Positions 50,277-59,521 of a DNA stretch of 64,000 nt are shown in pieces (the stretch's first letter is position 1; every line of letters starts with the position of its first letter). The position numbers were made by a program, and so were the translations under genes. Under the pieces are notes generated by a model that had not been told where the DNA came from, made no database searches, and saw only the letters and a program-made list of their open reading frames with translations. Origin of the DNA: NORP240 sp038134485. Its GTDB lineage: Bacteria > Pseudomonadota > Gammaproteobacteria > Pseudomonadales > Pseudohongiellaceae. The stretch spans positions 1 through 64,000 of the forward strand of contig JAYPVG010000002.1 in assembly GCA_038134485.1 (NCBI GenBank), in the 5' to 3' direction.

Positions 50277-51137
50277 TCAGGCTTCCATCAGCGCTTTGAC
50301 TTTATTCATGGCGTTCTTTTCCAGCTGCCTGATCCGCTCGGCTGATACGTCGTACTTGTCAGCCAGCTCGTGGAGTGTAGCTTTTTCTTCACTTAACCAG
50401 CGACTGGCGAGAATGTCCTTGCTGCGCTCATCCAGTCCGTCAAGGGCCAGATGCAGGCTGTTGTTGGTCACCTCTTCCCATTCCGCTTCCTCAAGATTGA
50501 CCGCCACGTCCGAATTTTGGTCTTCCAGGTAGTTGACAGGTGCCCGGTAGCTCAGCTCCTCATCGGCATCGGGTTCGATATCGAACGACGTGTCGAACGC
50601 ACTCATTCGTCCCTCCATCTGACGAACGACTTTGGCATCTACTCCGAGATCTCGCGCTACCGCCTCAGTTTCCTCGTTATTCAGCCAGCCAAGGCTTTTC
50701 TTCGAGCTGCGCAGGTTGAAGAACAGTTTTCGCTGTGCCTTGGTCGTCGCGATCTTCACGATACGCCAGTTTTTCAGAATGAACTCGTGCATCTCGGCCT
50801 TGATCCAGTGCACGGCAAACGAAATCAGGCGCACCCCAACCTCGGGATTGAAGCGTTTGACGGCCTTCATCAGGCCAACGTTGCCTTCCTGAATGAGGTC
50901 ACCCAGCGGCAGACCATAACCGGAGTAGGTTTTTGCCATGTGTACCACAAATCGCAAATGTGACAGGACCAGCTGTCGGGCCGCGTCTACATCGTTGTCG
51001 TAGTAATACTGGTTAGCCAACTCTTTCTCTTGTTCTGGAGTCAGTACCGCAATACTGTTGACGGATGCGATGTAAGCAGTCAAATCACGACCAGGTACCA
51101 TCGGGTCAATAACTTGTAAACTCTTACTGGTGTCCAT
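50277..51137 (-). CDS. rpoH: RNA polymerase heat-shock sigma factor sigma-32
   Basis: 286 residues. Region 2 is DAARQLVLSHLRFVVHMAKTYSGYGLPLGDLIQEGNVGLMKAVKRFNPEVGVRLISFAVHWIKAEMHEFILKNWRIVKIATTKAQRKLFFNLR. The RpoH box QRKLFFNLR is the diagnostic sigma-32 segment. Region 4 is LDERSKDILASRWLSEEKATLHELADKYDVSAERIRQLEKNAMNKVKALM. It directs heat-shock transcription. It is next to ftsY, but the ftsE and ftsX genes that often stand between them are absent here. 218 bases upstream hold its promoter. Confidence 0.97.
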   Translation of the reverse strand: MDTSKSLQVIDPMVPGRDLTAYIASVNSIAVLTPEQEKELANQYYYDNDVDAARQLVLSHLRFVVHMAKTYSGYGLPLGDLIQEGNVGLMKAVKRFNPEVGVRLISFAVHWIKAEMHEFILKNWRIVKIATTKAQRKLFFNLRSSKKSLGWLNNEETEAVARDLGVDAKVVRQMEGRMSAFDTSFDIEPDADEELSYRAPVNYLEDQNSDVAVNLEEAEWEEVTNNSLHLALDGLDERSKDILASRWLSEEKATLHELADKYDVSAERIRQLEKNAMNKVKALMEA

Positions 51138-51355
51138 AATGCTCCTGAATTGAAAAAATTGTATCGAATAACGGTCTTATTTTAGCACTTTTCAAATTAG
51201 GCTGCTACGAGATAACCGGTTTAAAAACAGCCAATTACGATCTCCAGTTCACAATACGCTCAATTTCTGTGGGTAGATCGCCTGATTTCGTCTTAATTTG
51301 GGGCCATAGCGCCAATTTTCAAGCTCTGGCGGTGAATTACTCCGGCATCCACCGA

Positions 51356-52381
51356 TTATTCCGTAAACAAAGCCTCCACGAATTGCTCGGCTGAGAAAGG
51401 TCGCAGATCGTCGATTTTTTCCCCGACTCCGATAAAACGGATAGGTAGCCCCAACTCCTTGGCAATCGCAAACACCATTCCGCCCTTCGCTGTTCCGTCC
51501 AGCTTGGTCAGACAGATTCCGGTCAGGTTCACCGAATTATGGAAGCTACGAGCCTGATTGAGGGCGTTCTGACCGGTGGTAGCATCCAGCACAAGCAAGG
51601 TTTCGTGGGGTAGAGCATCATCCTGTTTTTTAAGTACCCGAACAATTTTCTCCAATTCTTGCATCAAGTTGTCCCTGGTGTGCAGACGACCTGCGGTATC
51701 CGCTATCAGGACGTCCGAGCCTCTCGCCCTGGCGGACTGATATGCGTCGAATATCACCGATGCGCTGTCTGCGCCGGTAGCCTGGGCGATGACAGGCACC
51801 TCATTGCGTGCTCCCCATTCCTGAAGCTGCTCCACCGCGGCGGCGCGGAATGTGTCTCCGGCGGCGAGAAGTGGCCTGAAATCCTGGCTCTCCAGGAAGC
51901 GGCAAAGTTTCCCTATCGTTGTGGTCTTCCCGACGCCGTTTACACCAACTACCAGAATGACATAGGGTCTTTGTTCACTGATTTGCAGTGGCACATCAAC
52001 CTGTTTCAATAGTGAGATGAGTTCTGTTTTCAAGGCTGACAGGAAATCCTGCGGATCTGTCAGCTGCTTGCGACTGAGTTTGAGCTTCAGGCTATTAATA
52101 ATCTGATCGGTGGCTTCCAGGCCAACATCCGCACTAAGCAGCCGCGTTTCAATTTCATCAAGCAATCCCTGGTCGAGGGTGTGAGAGCCCAGGATCAGGC
52201 TTCCCAGTCCAGAACTGAGGACGGCCCTGGTTTTTCCCAGGCCGGCGATCAGTCGGCCAAATACGTTGCTGTTGCTTTCTTGCGTATGGGCGGTATTTGT
52301 ACTCGACCCCTCTTCCTGAGGAGAGGGTATTGATAATCTACCTACCTCTTCTGAATTCTTTTTCTTGCCGAATCCGAACAT
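51356..52381 (-). CDS. ftsY: signal recognition particle receptor FtsY
   Basis: 341 residues from the ATG at 52381 (MFGFGKKKNSEEVGRL); the open frame goes up to 52525 without homology. The acidic A-domain is short. The NG domain has NVFGRLIAGLGKTRAVLSSGLGSLI, G1 LVVGVNGVGKTTTIGKLCRFL, DTFRAAAVEQLQEW, G3 DVLIADTAGRLHTRDNLMQELEKIVRVL, and G4 TGICLTKLDGTAKGGMVFAIAKELGLPIRFIGVGEKIDDLRPF. It docks SRP-ribosome complexes at the inner membrane using GTP. It is divergent from rsmD. Confidence 0.96.
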   Translation of the reverse strand: MFGFGKKKNSEEVGRLSIPSPQEEGSSTNTAHTQESNSNVFGRLIAGLGKTRAVLSSGLGSLILGSHTLDQGLLDEIETRLLSADVGLEATDQIINSLKLKLSRKQLTDPQDFLSALKTELISLLKQVDVPLQISEQRPYVILVVGVNGVGKTTTIGKLCRFLESQDFRPLLAAGDTFRAAAVEQLQEWGARNEVPVIAQATGADSASVIFDAYQSARARGSDVLIADTAGRLHTRDNLMQELEKIVRVLKKQDDALPHETLLVLDATTGQNALNQARSFHNSVNLTGICLTKLDGTAKGGMVFAIAKELGLPIRFIGVGEKIDDLRPFSAEQFVEALFTE

Positions 52382-52609
52382 TTGTTCTGGTTCCGAATAC
52401 CGGGAGGAAAACTGACTGGACCGCCGAGCTGCCAATAAATCAGTCCAATCACTCCTGCCCACTTGGTTGCGAGAGCTGGCTATCCTACCATTAGCGACGA
52501 ATTGTTTACACGACGCGAGGGACAATCCGGTCGGGCATGTCCCGAGATTGGCCCCTGAAGCGATTCAACAGACTGGTCCAACCAAAGAAACGGATTGCCC
52601 GGTGAGAAG

Positions 52610-53215
52610 ATGAAATCCAGAACTGATATGGGGAGTGTACGGATAATTGCGGGTCAATGGCGCAGTCGCCGCCTGGCATTTCCAGCCGTGGCACAGCTTC
52701 GGCCAACTGCGAATCGAGTTCGGGAGACTCTGTTTAACTGGCTGCAGAACGATGTAGAACAAGAGGATTGTCTGGACTTGTTCGCGGGCACCGGCGCTTG
52801 TGGTCTGGAAGCTCTGTCCAGAGGAGCCCGTCACGTGACTTTCGTAGAGCAAAATCGACGTGTGGCAGACGCTATTATTGCCAATTTGAGGATGCTCGGC
52901 GCATCGGAGAAGCCGGTAATCTGCAGCGAGGCGGTCACGTGGCTGAATCAAAATCACCAAATTTCCGCTCAGAAATTCGGTATTGTTTTCATGGATCCAC
53001 CCTATGCTGACGAGTTGGAACAGACTTGCTGCGAGGCCCTGGAAAGTTCTGGTTTGCTAAAAAACCGGGCGTTGATTTATCTGGAATCAAACAGAAATCT
53101 GCAGGACAGTCTGTTTCCTTCGGCGTGGCGGGTGCTTAAAAAGAACAGAGCCGGGGTGGTCTTTTACTGGCTGTTTGAGAGAACGTCGCGCGGCGCGGAA
53201 ATCAGCGATGAGTAG
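52610..53215 (+). CDS. rsmD: 16S rRNA (guanine-966-N2)-methyltransferase
   Basis: 201 residues from the ATG at 52610; TTG 52595 and ATG 52628 are alternatives. VRIIAGQWRSRRLAFPA, RPTANRVRETLFNWL, CLDLFAGTGACGLEALSRGARHVTFVEQNRR and the catalytic FMDPPYADEL are diagnostic of RsmD. It methylates G966 of 16S rRNA. It is divergent from ftsY and followed 8 bases later by the yheT-like hydrolase. Confidence 0.95.
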   Translation: MKSRTDMGSVRIIAGQWRSRRLAFPAVAQLRPTANRVRETLFNWLQNDVEQEDCLDLFAGTGACGLEALSRGARHVTFVEQNRRVADAIIANLRMLGASEKPVICSEAVTWLNQNHQISAQKFGIVFMDPPYADELEQTCCEALESSGLLKNRALIYLESNRNLQDSLFPSAWRVLKKNRAGVVFYWLFERTSRGAEISDE

Positions 53216-53223
53216 TAAACGGA

Positions 53224-54207
53224 ATGCATAGCAACGATAATTTTAGACCCAAGCCTTGGTTGCGCAACAGTCATGCTCAAACTCTGTGGCGCAAGTATGT
53301 CCCCGCTCCCAAAGTACAGCATCGGCGTCAGCGCGTTGAGCTAAATGATGGGGATTTCATTGATCTGGACTGGTGTGTGTCAGAATCTGAAAAAGAAGAA
53401 AATAATGGAACGATAGTTCTTTTATTGCATGGACTTTGTGGTTGTTCTCGTTCTGGATATATTCAGTCGCTGCAATACCGACTGGGCCTGTCAGATACCG
53501 CCAGTGTTGCCATGAATTTTCGCAACTGCAGCGGTGAAACAAACCGTCTTGCCAGATCGTACCATTCGGGTGTCACGGCGGACCTCGCGGAGATTGTCGC
53601 CACATTGCGCAGGGAGCACAAGGCGGTTGAGATCAATGCCGTCGGGTTCTCCCTGGGCGCGAATGTGCTGCTAAAGTGGCTCGGCGAGCTTGCGACCGAA
53701 AGCCCGATTCACAGGGCCGTCGCGGTTTCCACTCCGTTCAATCTGACGCTCTGTTCGCGAGCTTTGCAGGAAGGAATGAGCCGAATGTACGGTCGCTACT
53801 TTTTGCGTCGCCTGGTAGCCGACGTGGAGCATAAGAAACGTGTGTTCCAGCAAGTGGGCAATCAGGAGCAACTGGACCTGTTGCTCTCCTGTGGCGATCT
53901 CGGCCAGCTGTCCTCGCTGTGGGAATTCGACGATCGGGTAACCGCACCAATCCACGGCTTTGATAATGCTGCGCACTACTATGAACAGTCCAGCAGCCTG
54001 AATTACCTGGCTGACGTCGAAGTGCCGACGCTATTGTTGCAGAGCCGCGATGACCCCATAATTCCTCCCCAGGCCTTGCCAGAACATCAGCAACTGAGCG
54101 CGCCAATCGTGCAGGATTTTTTTGACCATGGCGGTCACGTTGGATTTGCCTCGGCATCGGACAGGTTCTGGATGGAGGATCGCATAGTCGGGTTTCTAAA
54201 AAATTGA
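53224..54207 (+). CDS. YheT-like alpha/beta hydrolase
   Basis: 327 residues. FRPKPWLRNSHAQTLWRKYVP is the typical COG0429 opening. GTIVLLLHGLCGCSRSGYIQSL is the oxyanion region, NAVGFSLGANVLLKWLGE holds the nucleophile Ser (GFSLGAN), LLLQSRDDPIIPP supplies the Asp, and DHGGHVGFAS the His. So the whole catalytic triad is visible. The family's physiological ester substrate is unknown. It shares the rsmD transcript (8-base gap). Confidence 0.92.
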   Translation: MHSNDNFRPKPWLRNSHAQTLWRKYVPAPKVQHRRQRVELNDGDFIDLDWCVSESEKEENNGTIVLLLHGLCGCSRSGYIQSLQYRLGLSDTASVAMNFRNCSGETNRLARSYHSGVTADLAEIVATLRREHKAVEINAVGFSLGANVLLKWLGELATESPIHRAVAVSTPFNLTLCSRALQEGMSRMYGRYFLRRLVADVEHKKRVFQQVGNQEQLDLLLSCGDLGQLSSLWEFDDRVTAPIHGFDNAAHYYEQSSSLNYLADVEVPTLLLQSRDDPIIPPQALPEHQQLSAPIVQDFFDHGGHVGFASASDRFWMEDRIVGFLKN

Positions 54208-54281
54208 TACGTCGTTCATTCGTTGAGCCACCCCGATGGTTCCGCTAGAATGCGAGGCATATTTTCAGCCAAGAGTCGCCC

Positions 54282-54761
54282 ATGAAAGTAGCCGTCTATC
54301 CCGGTACGTTCAACCCTATCACTAATGGCCATACCGACTTGGTTGAGCGAGCATCCCGTCTTTTCGATCACATCATCGTCGCGATCGGAACCAATCGTCA
54401 GAAGAGCGTGGCACTGGAGGCCGATCAGCGAGTCGAGCTGGCCAGCCAGGTCCTTTCTCACTTGGATAATGTTGAGGTGTGTGCCTTCGATTCGCTTTTG
54501 ACAGAGTTCGTCAAGCAACGAGGCGCGAATATCATCCTTCGCGGGTTACGCACCGTGGCAGACTTCGAATACGAGTTTCAGCTGGTGGGCATGAACCGGG
54601 TTCTGGAGCCGGAAATTGAAACCGTATTTCTGGCTCCGGCAGAACATCTTTCCTACATCTCCTCTACGCTGGTCAGGGAAATCGCTTCCTATGGCGGAGA
54701 CATTTCAAAGTTTGTTCATCCAGCGGTCGCACACGCTATGCTGGACTCCGCGCCGAAATAG
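54282..54761 (+). CDS. coaD: phosphopantetheine adenylyltransferase
   Basis: 159 residues. AVYPGTFNPITNGHTDLVERASRLFD contains the T/HxGH nucleotidyltransferase motif (ITNGH). ANIILRGLRTVADFEYEFQLVGMNRVLEPEIETVFLAPAEHLSYISSTLVREIASYGGDISKFVHPAV is the hallmark second half (ISSTLVRE). It makes dephospho-CoA from 4'-phosphopantetheine and ATP. The 74 bases before it hold its own leader. It is convergent with mutM. Confidence 0.97.
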   Translation: MKVAVYPGTFNPITNGHTDLVERASRLFDHIIVAIGTNRQKSVALEADQRVELASQVLSHLDNVEVCAFDSLLTEFVKQRGANIILRGLRTVADFEYEFQLVGMNRVLEPEIETVFLAPAEHLSYISSTLVREIASYGGDISKFVHPAVAHAMLDSAPK

Positions 54762-54780
54762 ATTTATTCCTGCCATCCAG

Positions 54781-55596
54781 TCAGGTCTGGCATTGTTGGC
54801 AGTATACGGTGCTCCGTTGGCCCAGTCTGACTTCCCTGAGAGTCATTCCGCATGCGACGCAGGGATCGCCGCCTCTCCCGTATACCTTAAGTGACTGCCT
54901 GAAATAGCCTGGCTTGCCGTCACCACCAGTGAAGTCACGCAGTGTGGTGCCCCCGACATTGATGGCGTTTTGTAGAATAATTTTAATTTGTTCTGCCAGT
55001 CTCACGTAACGTTTCCGGGAGACTCTACTCGCTGGTCTGGTCGGGCGAATACCCGCTGAGAACAGTGCTTCGTTCGCGTAAATATTGCCGACACCTGTTA
55101 CCACAGAGCTGTTCATAATGAAATTTTTTACCGCCACTTTCTTGCCCTGGGCTGTAATCTTGAGATAGTTGCCGTCAAAATCTTCAGTCAGTGGCTCTGG
55201 CCCAAGTCCATGCAACAAGGGGTGCTGGTCCGGGGGGCCACCATGCCAGAGCATGCACCCAAACCTCCTTGGATCTGTGAATCGCAGAGCCTGGTTATCG
55301 CTCAGGACGATATCCACATGGTCGTGTTTTCCCGGCGGTGTGCCGGCGGGAACTATTCTCAGGCTACCTGACATGCCGAGGTGGATAATCAAGTAACCGC
55401 GCGGGTTCCTCAGCAGCAGGTACTTGGCGCGCCGATCGATTCGATCAAACTCAAAGCCCGGTAATGTTTTCCCAATAGTTTTTGGAATCGGCCAGCGCAA
55501 CGCAGGCGAGCGAATTACCACTTCGCGCACCGGGTTATGAAGCACAGTTGGCGAGATACCTCTGCGAGTTGTTTCGACTTCCGGAAGCTCAGGCAT
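54781..55596 (-). CDS. mutM: formamidopyrimidine-DNA glycosylase
   Basis: 271 residues from the ATG at 55596. PELPEVETTRRGI supplies the catalytic N-terminal Pro and the Glu. YLLLRNPRGYLIIHLGMSGSLRI, HDHVDIVLSDNQALRFTDPRRFG, and VTGVGNIYANEALFSAGIRPTRPASRVSR (with the VGN loop) follow. The zinc finger is CVACGMTLREVRLGQRSTVYCQQCQ near the C-terminus. It removes 8-oxoguanine and cleaves the abasic site. The open frame runs up to 55908, past the HyuA-like start, but only the part from 55596 is homologous. Confidence 0.97.
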   Translation of the reverse strand: MPELPEVETTRRGISPTVLHNPVREVVIRSPALRWPIPKTIGKTLPGFEFDRIDRRAKYLLLRNPRGYLIIHLGMSGSLRIVPAGTPPGKHDHVDIVLSDNQALRFTDPRRFGCMLWHGGPPDQHPLLHGLGPEPLTEDFDGNYLKITAQGKKVAVKNFIMNSSVVTGVGNIYANEALFSAGIRPTRPASRVSRKRYVRLAEQIKIILQNAINVGGTTLRDFTGGDGKPGYFRQSLKVYGRGGDPCVACGMTLREVRLGQRSTVYCQQCQT

Positions 55597-55702
55597 TGTA
55601 TAAAACGGGTTTGCTCGAGTGATTGCGGGATTAAACTGAACCCCAATTGGAACGCGAGTTATAATCCGTTGACAACCAACCTGTAAAGAACCAGCGCATA
55701 AC

Positions 55703-57715
55703 ATGACGGAGCAGAAACAGGAGATTTTTCTAGGCATCGATGCGGGCGGAACTTTTACCGATTTCGTTCTGTTGCGGGAGGAAGATGGTGAGCACAGGCT
55801 AACGGTGCACAAGGTACTGTCCTCTCCTGAAGCGCCCGAGCAGGCCATTCTCCAAGGCATCGAAGAGCTGGGCCTGGAATCATGGACGCAAAGCGGCAAG
55901 TTACGCATTGTTCACGGCAGTACAGTAGCGACCAATGCCATTCTGGAAGGTAAGGGCGCAAATACTGCCTTTATCACCAATCATGGTTTTGGTGACATGC
56001 TGACCATTGGACGACAGACGAGGCCATCACTCTATCGACTGGAATTTCCACCGCGCGAGCAACCGGTTGCGCAACAACTTTGCCTTGAGGTAGGCGGCCG
56101 TCTTGGGGCCGACGGAGAACTTCTGGAACCACTGACTGTGGGGGATATCGAGCATGTTGTCAGTCGTCTTGGTGAACTGCAGCCAGAAGCAGTAGCGATC
56201 AACCTGTTATTTTCCTTTCTCAACGATCAATACGAGCGGGAGTTGGAGCGGGCGATTAGTGAATACGCGCCGACGGTATTTGTGAGTCGCTCGTCCGCTG
56301 TGTTGCCGGAATACCGGGAGTACGAAAGAGGTATGGCAACCTGGCTCAATGCGAGTCTGGGTCCGGTTGTAAGCCGCTACCTCGAGAATCTTTACAAAGA
56401 ATTGGGAAGCTGCCCGCTGACCGTTATGCAATCCAGTGGTGAAACTCTCAGCGCCGCTGCGGCGGCTGGTCGTGCGGTGAATCTGTTACTTTCCGGCCCA
56501 GCTGCCGGGTTGGCCGCGCTCAAATTTCTGGGTCGGCAGACCGGTGAGTCGCGTTTTATAAGTTTCGACATGGGGGGTACCTCCACCGACGTGGCGCTTC
56601 TGGATGGTGAACTGATCATTACCAACGAGGGAAGTATCGCCGGATACCCGGTGGCAGTGCCGATGATCGACATGCATACTATCGGTGCTGGCGGAGGCTC
56701 AATCGCCACTCTCGACGACGGAGGAATGTTGCAGGTTGGGCCCAGATCCGCCGGGGCAGAACCTGGGCCAGCCTGCTATGGCAAAGGCGGTGCAGAGCCT
56801 ACGGTCACGGATGCAAATCTTGTAATCGGTCGAATACCGGAGAATGTTGCGCTGGCTGGCAGCTTCAGACTGGATCGCGATGCCTCAAGACAAGCTATCA
56901 GGCAACTGGCCGGGCGCGCTGATCTTGGCGAGAACGAGATGGCGCTGGGAATCATCCAGGTGGCCAATGAGCGCATGGCGGCGGCATTGCGCCTCATTTC
57001 CGTGCAGCGCGGCTATGATCCTGAAGAATTTGTGTTAGCCTGCTTCGGGGGTGCAGGTGGGTTGCATGTCTGTGCTCTGGCCGAATCCATGGGAATGCGG
57101 AGGGCCATTGTTCCAGTTAATGCCGGCGTACTTTCGGCAATGGGAATGCTGGTTGCCCCGCAGGGGCGGCAGTTCTCACGCACTGTCAGAGTCATGGCGT
57201 CGCAAGCGCGAGACCAGGAAATTGAGGATGAATTCGCAAAGCTAGTTGATCGGGGAATGCTGGAGCTTCAATCCGACGGCTTGCGAAAAGAAGATTTGCT
57301 GTCAAAGCTCAGTATGGATATCCGTTACGCAGGGCAATCCTCGACCCTCAATATTCCCTGGCACGGAGGCGCTGAATCTACCCGCCTTTTTCATAGCTTG
57401 CATCATGACCGTTATGGCTTTTCGCTGGCGAGAGACCTTGAATTTGTCAATCTGCGGGTTCGAATATTCGGACCGCAGAGGGCCCTGGACCTGACCTTTG
57501 GCGAAAAAACAGGCAATATGAAAAATAATGCCCATGGAGAGGTCTTTGCCACGGAAATGGGCGTACCCGTTTTGGAGCGGCAAAAATTAAAACCCGGAGA
57601 TACGATTGTCGGTCCTGCAATAATTACCGAATTTTCTGCAACCACCTATCTCGATGCAGGCTGGCGCGCGGAACCGGATGAATTCGGTAATCTGTGGCTG
57701 AATAGACAGGTTTAG
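55703..57715 (+). CDS. hydantoinase A / oxoprolinase-family protein (HyuA-like)
   Basis: 670 residues. IFLGIDAGGTFTDFVLLRE is the N-terminal phosphate-binding motif of HyuA. IVHGSTVATNAILEGKGANTAFITNHGFGDMLTIGRQTRPSLY, MQSSGETLSAAAAAGRAVNLLLSGPAAG, FISFDMGGTSTDVALL, IDMHTIGAGGGSIATLDDGGMLQVGPRSAGAEPGPACYGKGG, and CFGGAGGLHVCALAESMGM are the conserved blocks. Family members hydrolyse cyclic amides (5-oxoproline, N-methylhydantoin) with ATP and usually require a HyuB partner. No hyuB lies beside it; the next genes encode envelope proteins. It is divergent from mutM. Confidence 0.9.
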   Translation: MTEQKQEIFLGIDAGGTFTDFVLLREEDGEHRLTVHKVLSSPEAPEQAILQGIEELGLESWTQSGKLRIVHGSTVATNAILEGKGANTAFITNHGFGDMLTIGRQTRPSLYRLEFPPREQPVAQQLCLEVGGRLGADGELLEPLTVGDIEHVVSRLGELQPEAVAINLLFSFLNDQYERELERAISEYAPTVFVSRSSAVLPEYREYERGMATWLNASLGPVVSRYLENLYKELGSCPLTVMQSSGETLSAAAAAGRAVNLLLSGPAAGLAALKFLGRQTGESRFISFDMGGTSTDVALLDGELIITNEGSIAGYPVAVPMIDMHTIGAGGGSIATLDDGGMLQVGPRSAGAEPGPACYGKGGAEPTVTDANLVIGRIPENVALAGSFRLDRDASRQAIRQLAGRADLGENEMALGIIQVANERMAAALRLISVQRGYDPEEFVLACFGGAGGLHVCALAESMGMRRAIVPVNAGVLSAMGMLVAPQGRQFSRTVRVMASQARDQEIEDEFAKLVDRGMLELQSDGLRKEDLLSKLSMDIRYAGQSSTLNIPWHGGAESTRLFHSLHHDRYGFSLARDLEFVNLRVRIFGPQRALDLTFGEKTGNMKNNAHGEVFATEMGVPVLERQKLKPGDTIVGPAIITEFSATTYLDAGWRAEPDEFGNLWLNRQV

Positions 57716-57775
57716 GCGGCGATCCGGTAAACTTATCGGTACTTAATGCGTTAACAATCGATTATAGATAGGGCC

Positions 57776-59173
57776 ATGATCCACGCACTACCCATGATGA
57801 GGCAACTACAGCTCGCTCTGGCTCTGCTATGTCTGGCCACCGGCGCGCTGGGACAGGACACGTTGCAGGTTGACGAAGGGATTGACCAATCTTCTGGCGA
57901 GGAACTTTCTGTCTATGACACTCTGGTATTCGACAGTCCGAGGGAGATTATTTCCGGGCGAGAAAATGAAAGCCTAAGAAAAGAAGTGAGCACTAACTTA
58001 ATAAATCAGGATGGTTCGGATCAGATCGAGGCCACGGATATTCTGAGATTCCAGGACACGATCAGCGATATCGAATCGACAGGGGGCGCCTGGGACATAA
58101 ATCTCACAGAAAATCTCTCAGCAATGGGCGAAATATATCAACAGCGGGGTATGCATCAGGAAGCCGTAGATTCGTACGGACGTGCCATGCACATCAGCAG
58201 GGTAAATCTGGGCCTTACCAGTCTGGAGCATCTTCCATTCGTTGAGCGCATGGTAGATAGCTATCTGGCGCTTGGGGACTGGGACAGCGCGGATCGATAT
58301 CACGACTATCTTTTCAATGCGCTGCGTCAGGAATACGGTCTTAATGACCCTAGAATGGTTCCTGCACTGCGGAAAAGGGCCAGCTGGGAACTGAGTCTTT
58401 TTAACGCCCGATGGGGAGAAGAGTTAGGAGCAAAGTTACTCAACGCGTTGTTTCTATACCGCACCGCGTCAAATCTGGTGAACCGCTACTACGGCCCAGA
58501 TGACCAGCGATTTAATAATTATTTGCGAGATACGGCGGGCGCTGCATACCTTGTTTCTCGTTACCAAGCGCTCATAAAGGAAGCTGCTACTGGTCAGTAT
58601 CGCAGGGTACAGGAAAGCTTTGTTGATGGTTCTCGAGGGCTTGTTGGCAATTATGATGACGGTTACCGTCAGGGGTTGGAAGCCTTACAGCTCATCGTGG
58701 CATCGTTCCCGGAGGAACGCAGAACAACGGTCGATTATGCCGAAGCCTTGCTGCTTGAGGCTGACTGGTACCTGGTTTTTGATCGACGTCGAGCTGCGGA
58801 AGCGAAGTACAGCGAGGCGTATGATTTAATCGCTTCCCTGCCGGTCGAAGAGGGCTCGAATCGGTCACTATTCAGCTCGGTATTGCCGTTACCTGCGTTT
58901 TCCGAAGAAATTGAGTCTATCCTCACCACCAGTAACTACGAGGGTCGGGTCGCAATCGCCAGGGATAGCGGATACGTCGATGTTCAGTTTGCTGTTACTC
59001 GATTTGGGGAGGTTACCGACCTGGAGGTCTTAACAGACGAAAATCAGGTTGACAGCAGGGTTGTCAGTTCACTGCGTCGCCGTATACGTGGAACGATGTT
59101 TCGTCCCGTAATCGTCGATGGAGAATTGGTGAGGAGCGAAAATAACCGGTTTCGCTACTACTACGCCTACTGA
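57776..59173 (+). CDS. exported TPR-like protein with TonB-type C-terminal domain
   Basis: 465 residues. A signal peptide (residues 1-27, cut near GALGQ) is followed by helical TPR-like repeats. LSAMGEIYQQRGMHQEAVDSYGRAMHISRVNLG (about 116-148) is the clearest. The last 80 residues (YEGRVAIARDSGYVDVQFAVTRFGEVTDLEVL to the end) have the beta-alpha-beta pattern of TonB C-terminal domains. So it is a periplasmic or outer-membrane-associated protein, not a true TonB (no N-terminal anchor and Pro-rich linker). Function unknown. It begins the envelope-gene run that continues to the window end. Confidence 0.7.
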   Translation: MIHALPMMRQLQLALALLCLATGALGQDTLQVDEGIDQSSGEELSVYDTLVFDSPREIISGRENESLRKEVSTNLINQDGSDQIEATDILRFQDTISDIESTGGAWDINLTENLSAMGEIYQQRGMHQEAVDSYGRAMHISRVNLGLTSLEHLPFVERMVDSYLALGDWDSADRYHDYLFNALRQEYGLNDPRMVPALRKRASWELSLFNARWGEELGAKLLNALFLYRTASNLVNRYYGPDDQRFNNYLRDTAGAAYLVSRYQALIKEAATGQYRRVQESFVDGSRGLVGNYDDGYRQGLEALQLIVASFPEERRTTVDYAEALLLEADWYLVFDRRRAAEAKYSEAYDLIASLPVEEGSNRSLFSSVLPLPAFSEEIESILTTSNYEGRVAIARDSGYVDVQFAVTRFGEVTDLEVLTDENQVDSRVVSSLRRRIRGTMFRPVIVDGELVRSENNRFRYYYAY

Positions 59174-59521
59174 ATTACTGGAAACCGCAGAGCGCATGTC
59201 TTATTGTTAAGGGCCGGTTCAGCCAGATTTTGGTATCACAGGCTGATATGCTTATGGCAGTAGTCCGCACTGGAAGTGCCAGCGTAGATTATTCAGAGTG
59301 ATGCTGACATTTCGAAGTGAGCCCTGGCTCGCAGATTCATTGGCCGGCGCAGCTCAGGCATTAACAAGCTGACACGAATAGCGGAAATTATTGTACGGTG
59401 AGACGGTCTTAATAGAGGTAAAGGGTCGTTAAGACGCACTTGGGGCCGGCGCCAAAGGCGGATCCTTGATAGCGAAGTTCGGGAAAAATTGAGCATCTGG
59501 CTGCTAAAAGAGTCGAAAATC
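59174..59521. other. intergenic region before the Ser-rich lipoprotein gene
   Basis: 348 bases with no gene seen. It contains a short hairpin GAGCC-CT-GGCTC near 59322. I could not pick a confident promoter. Confidence 0.4.
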
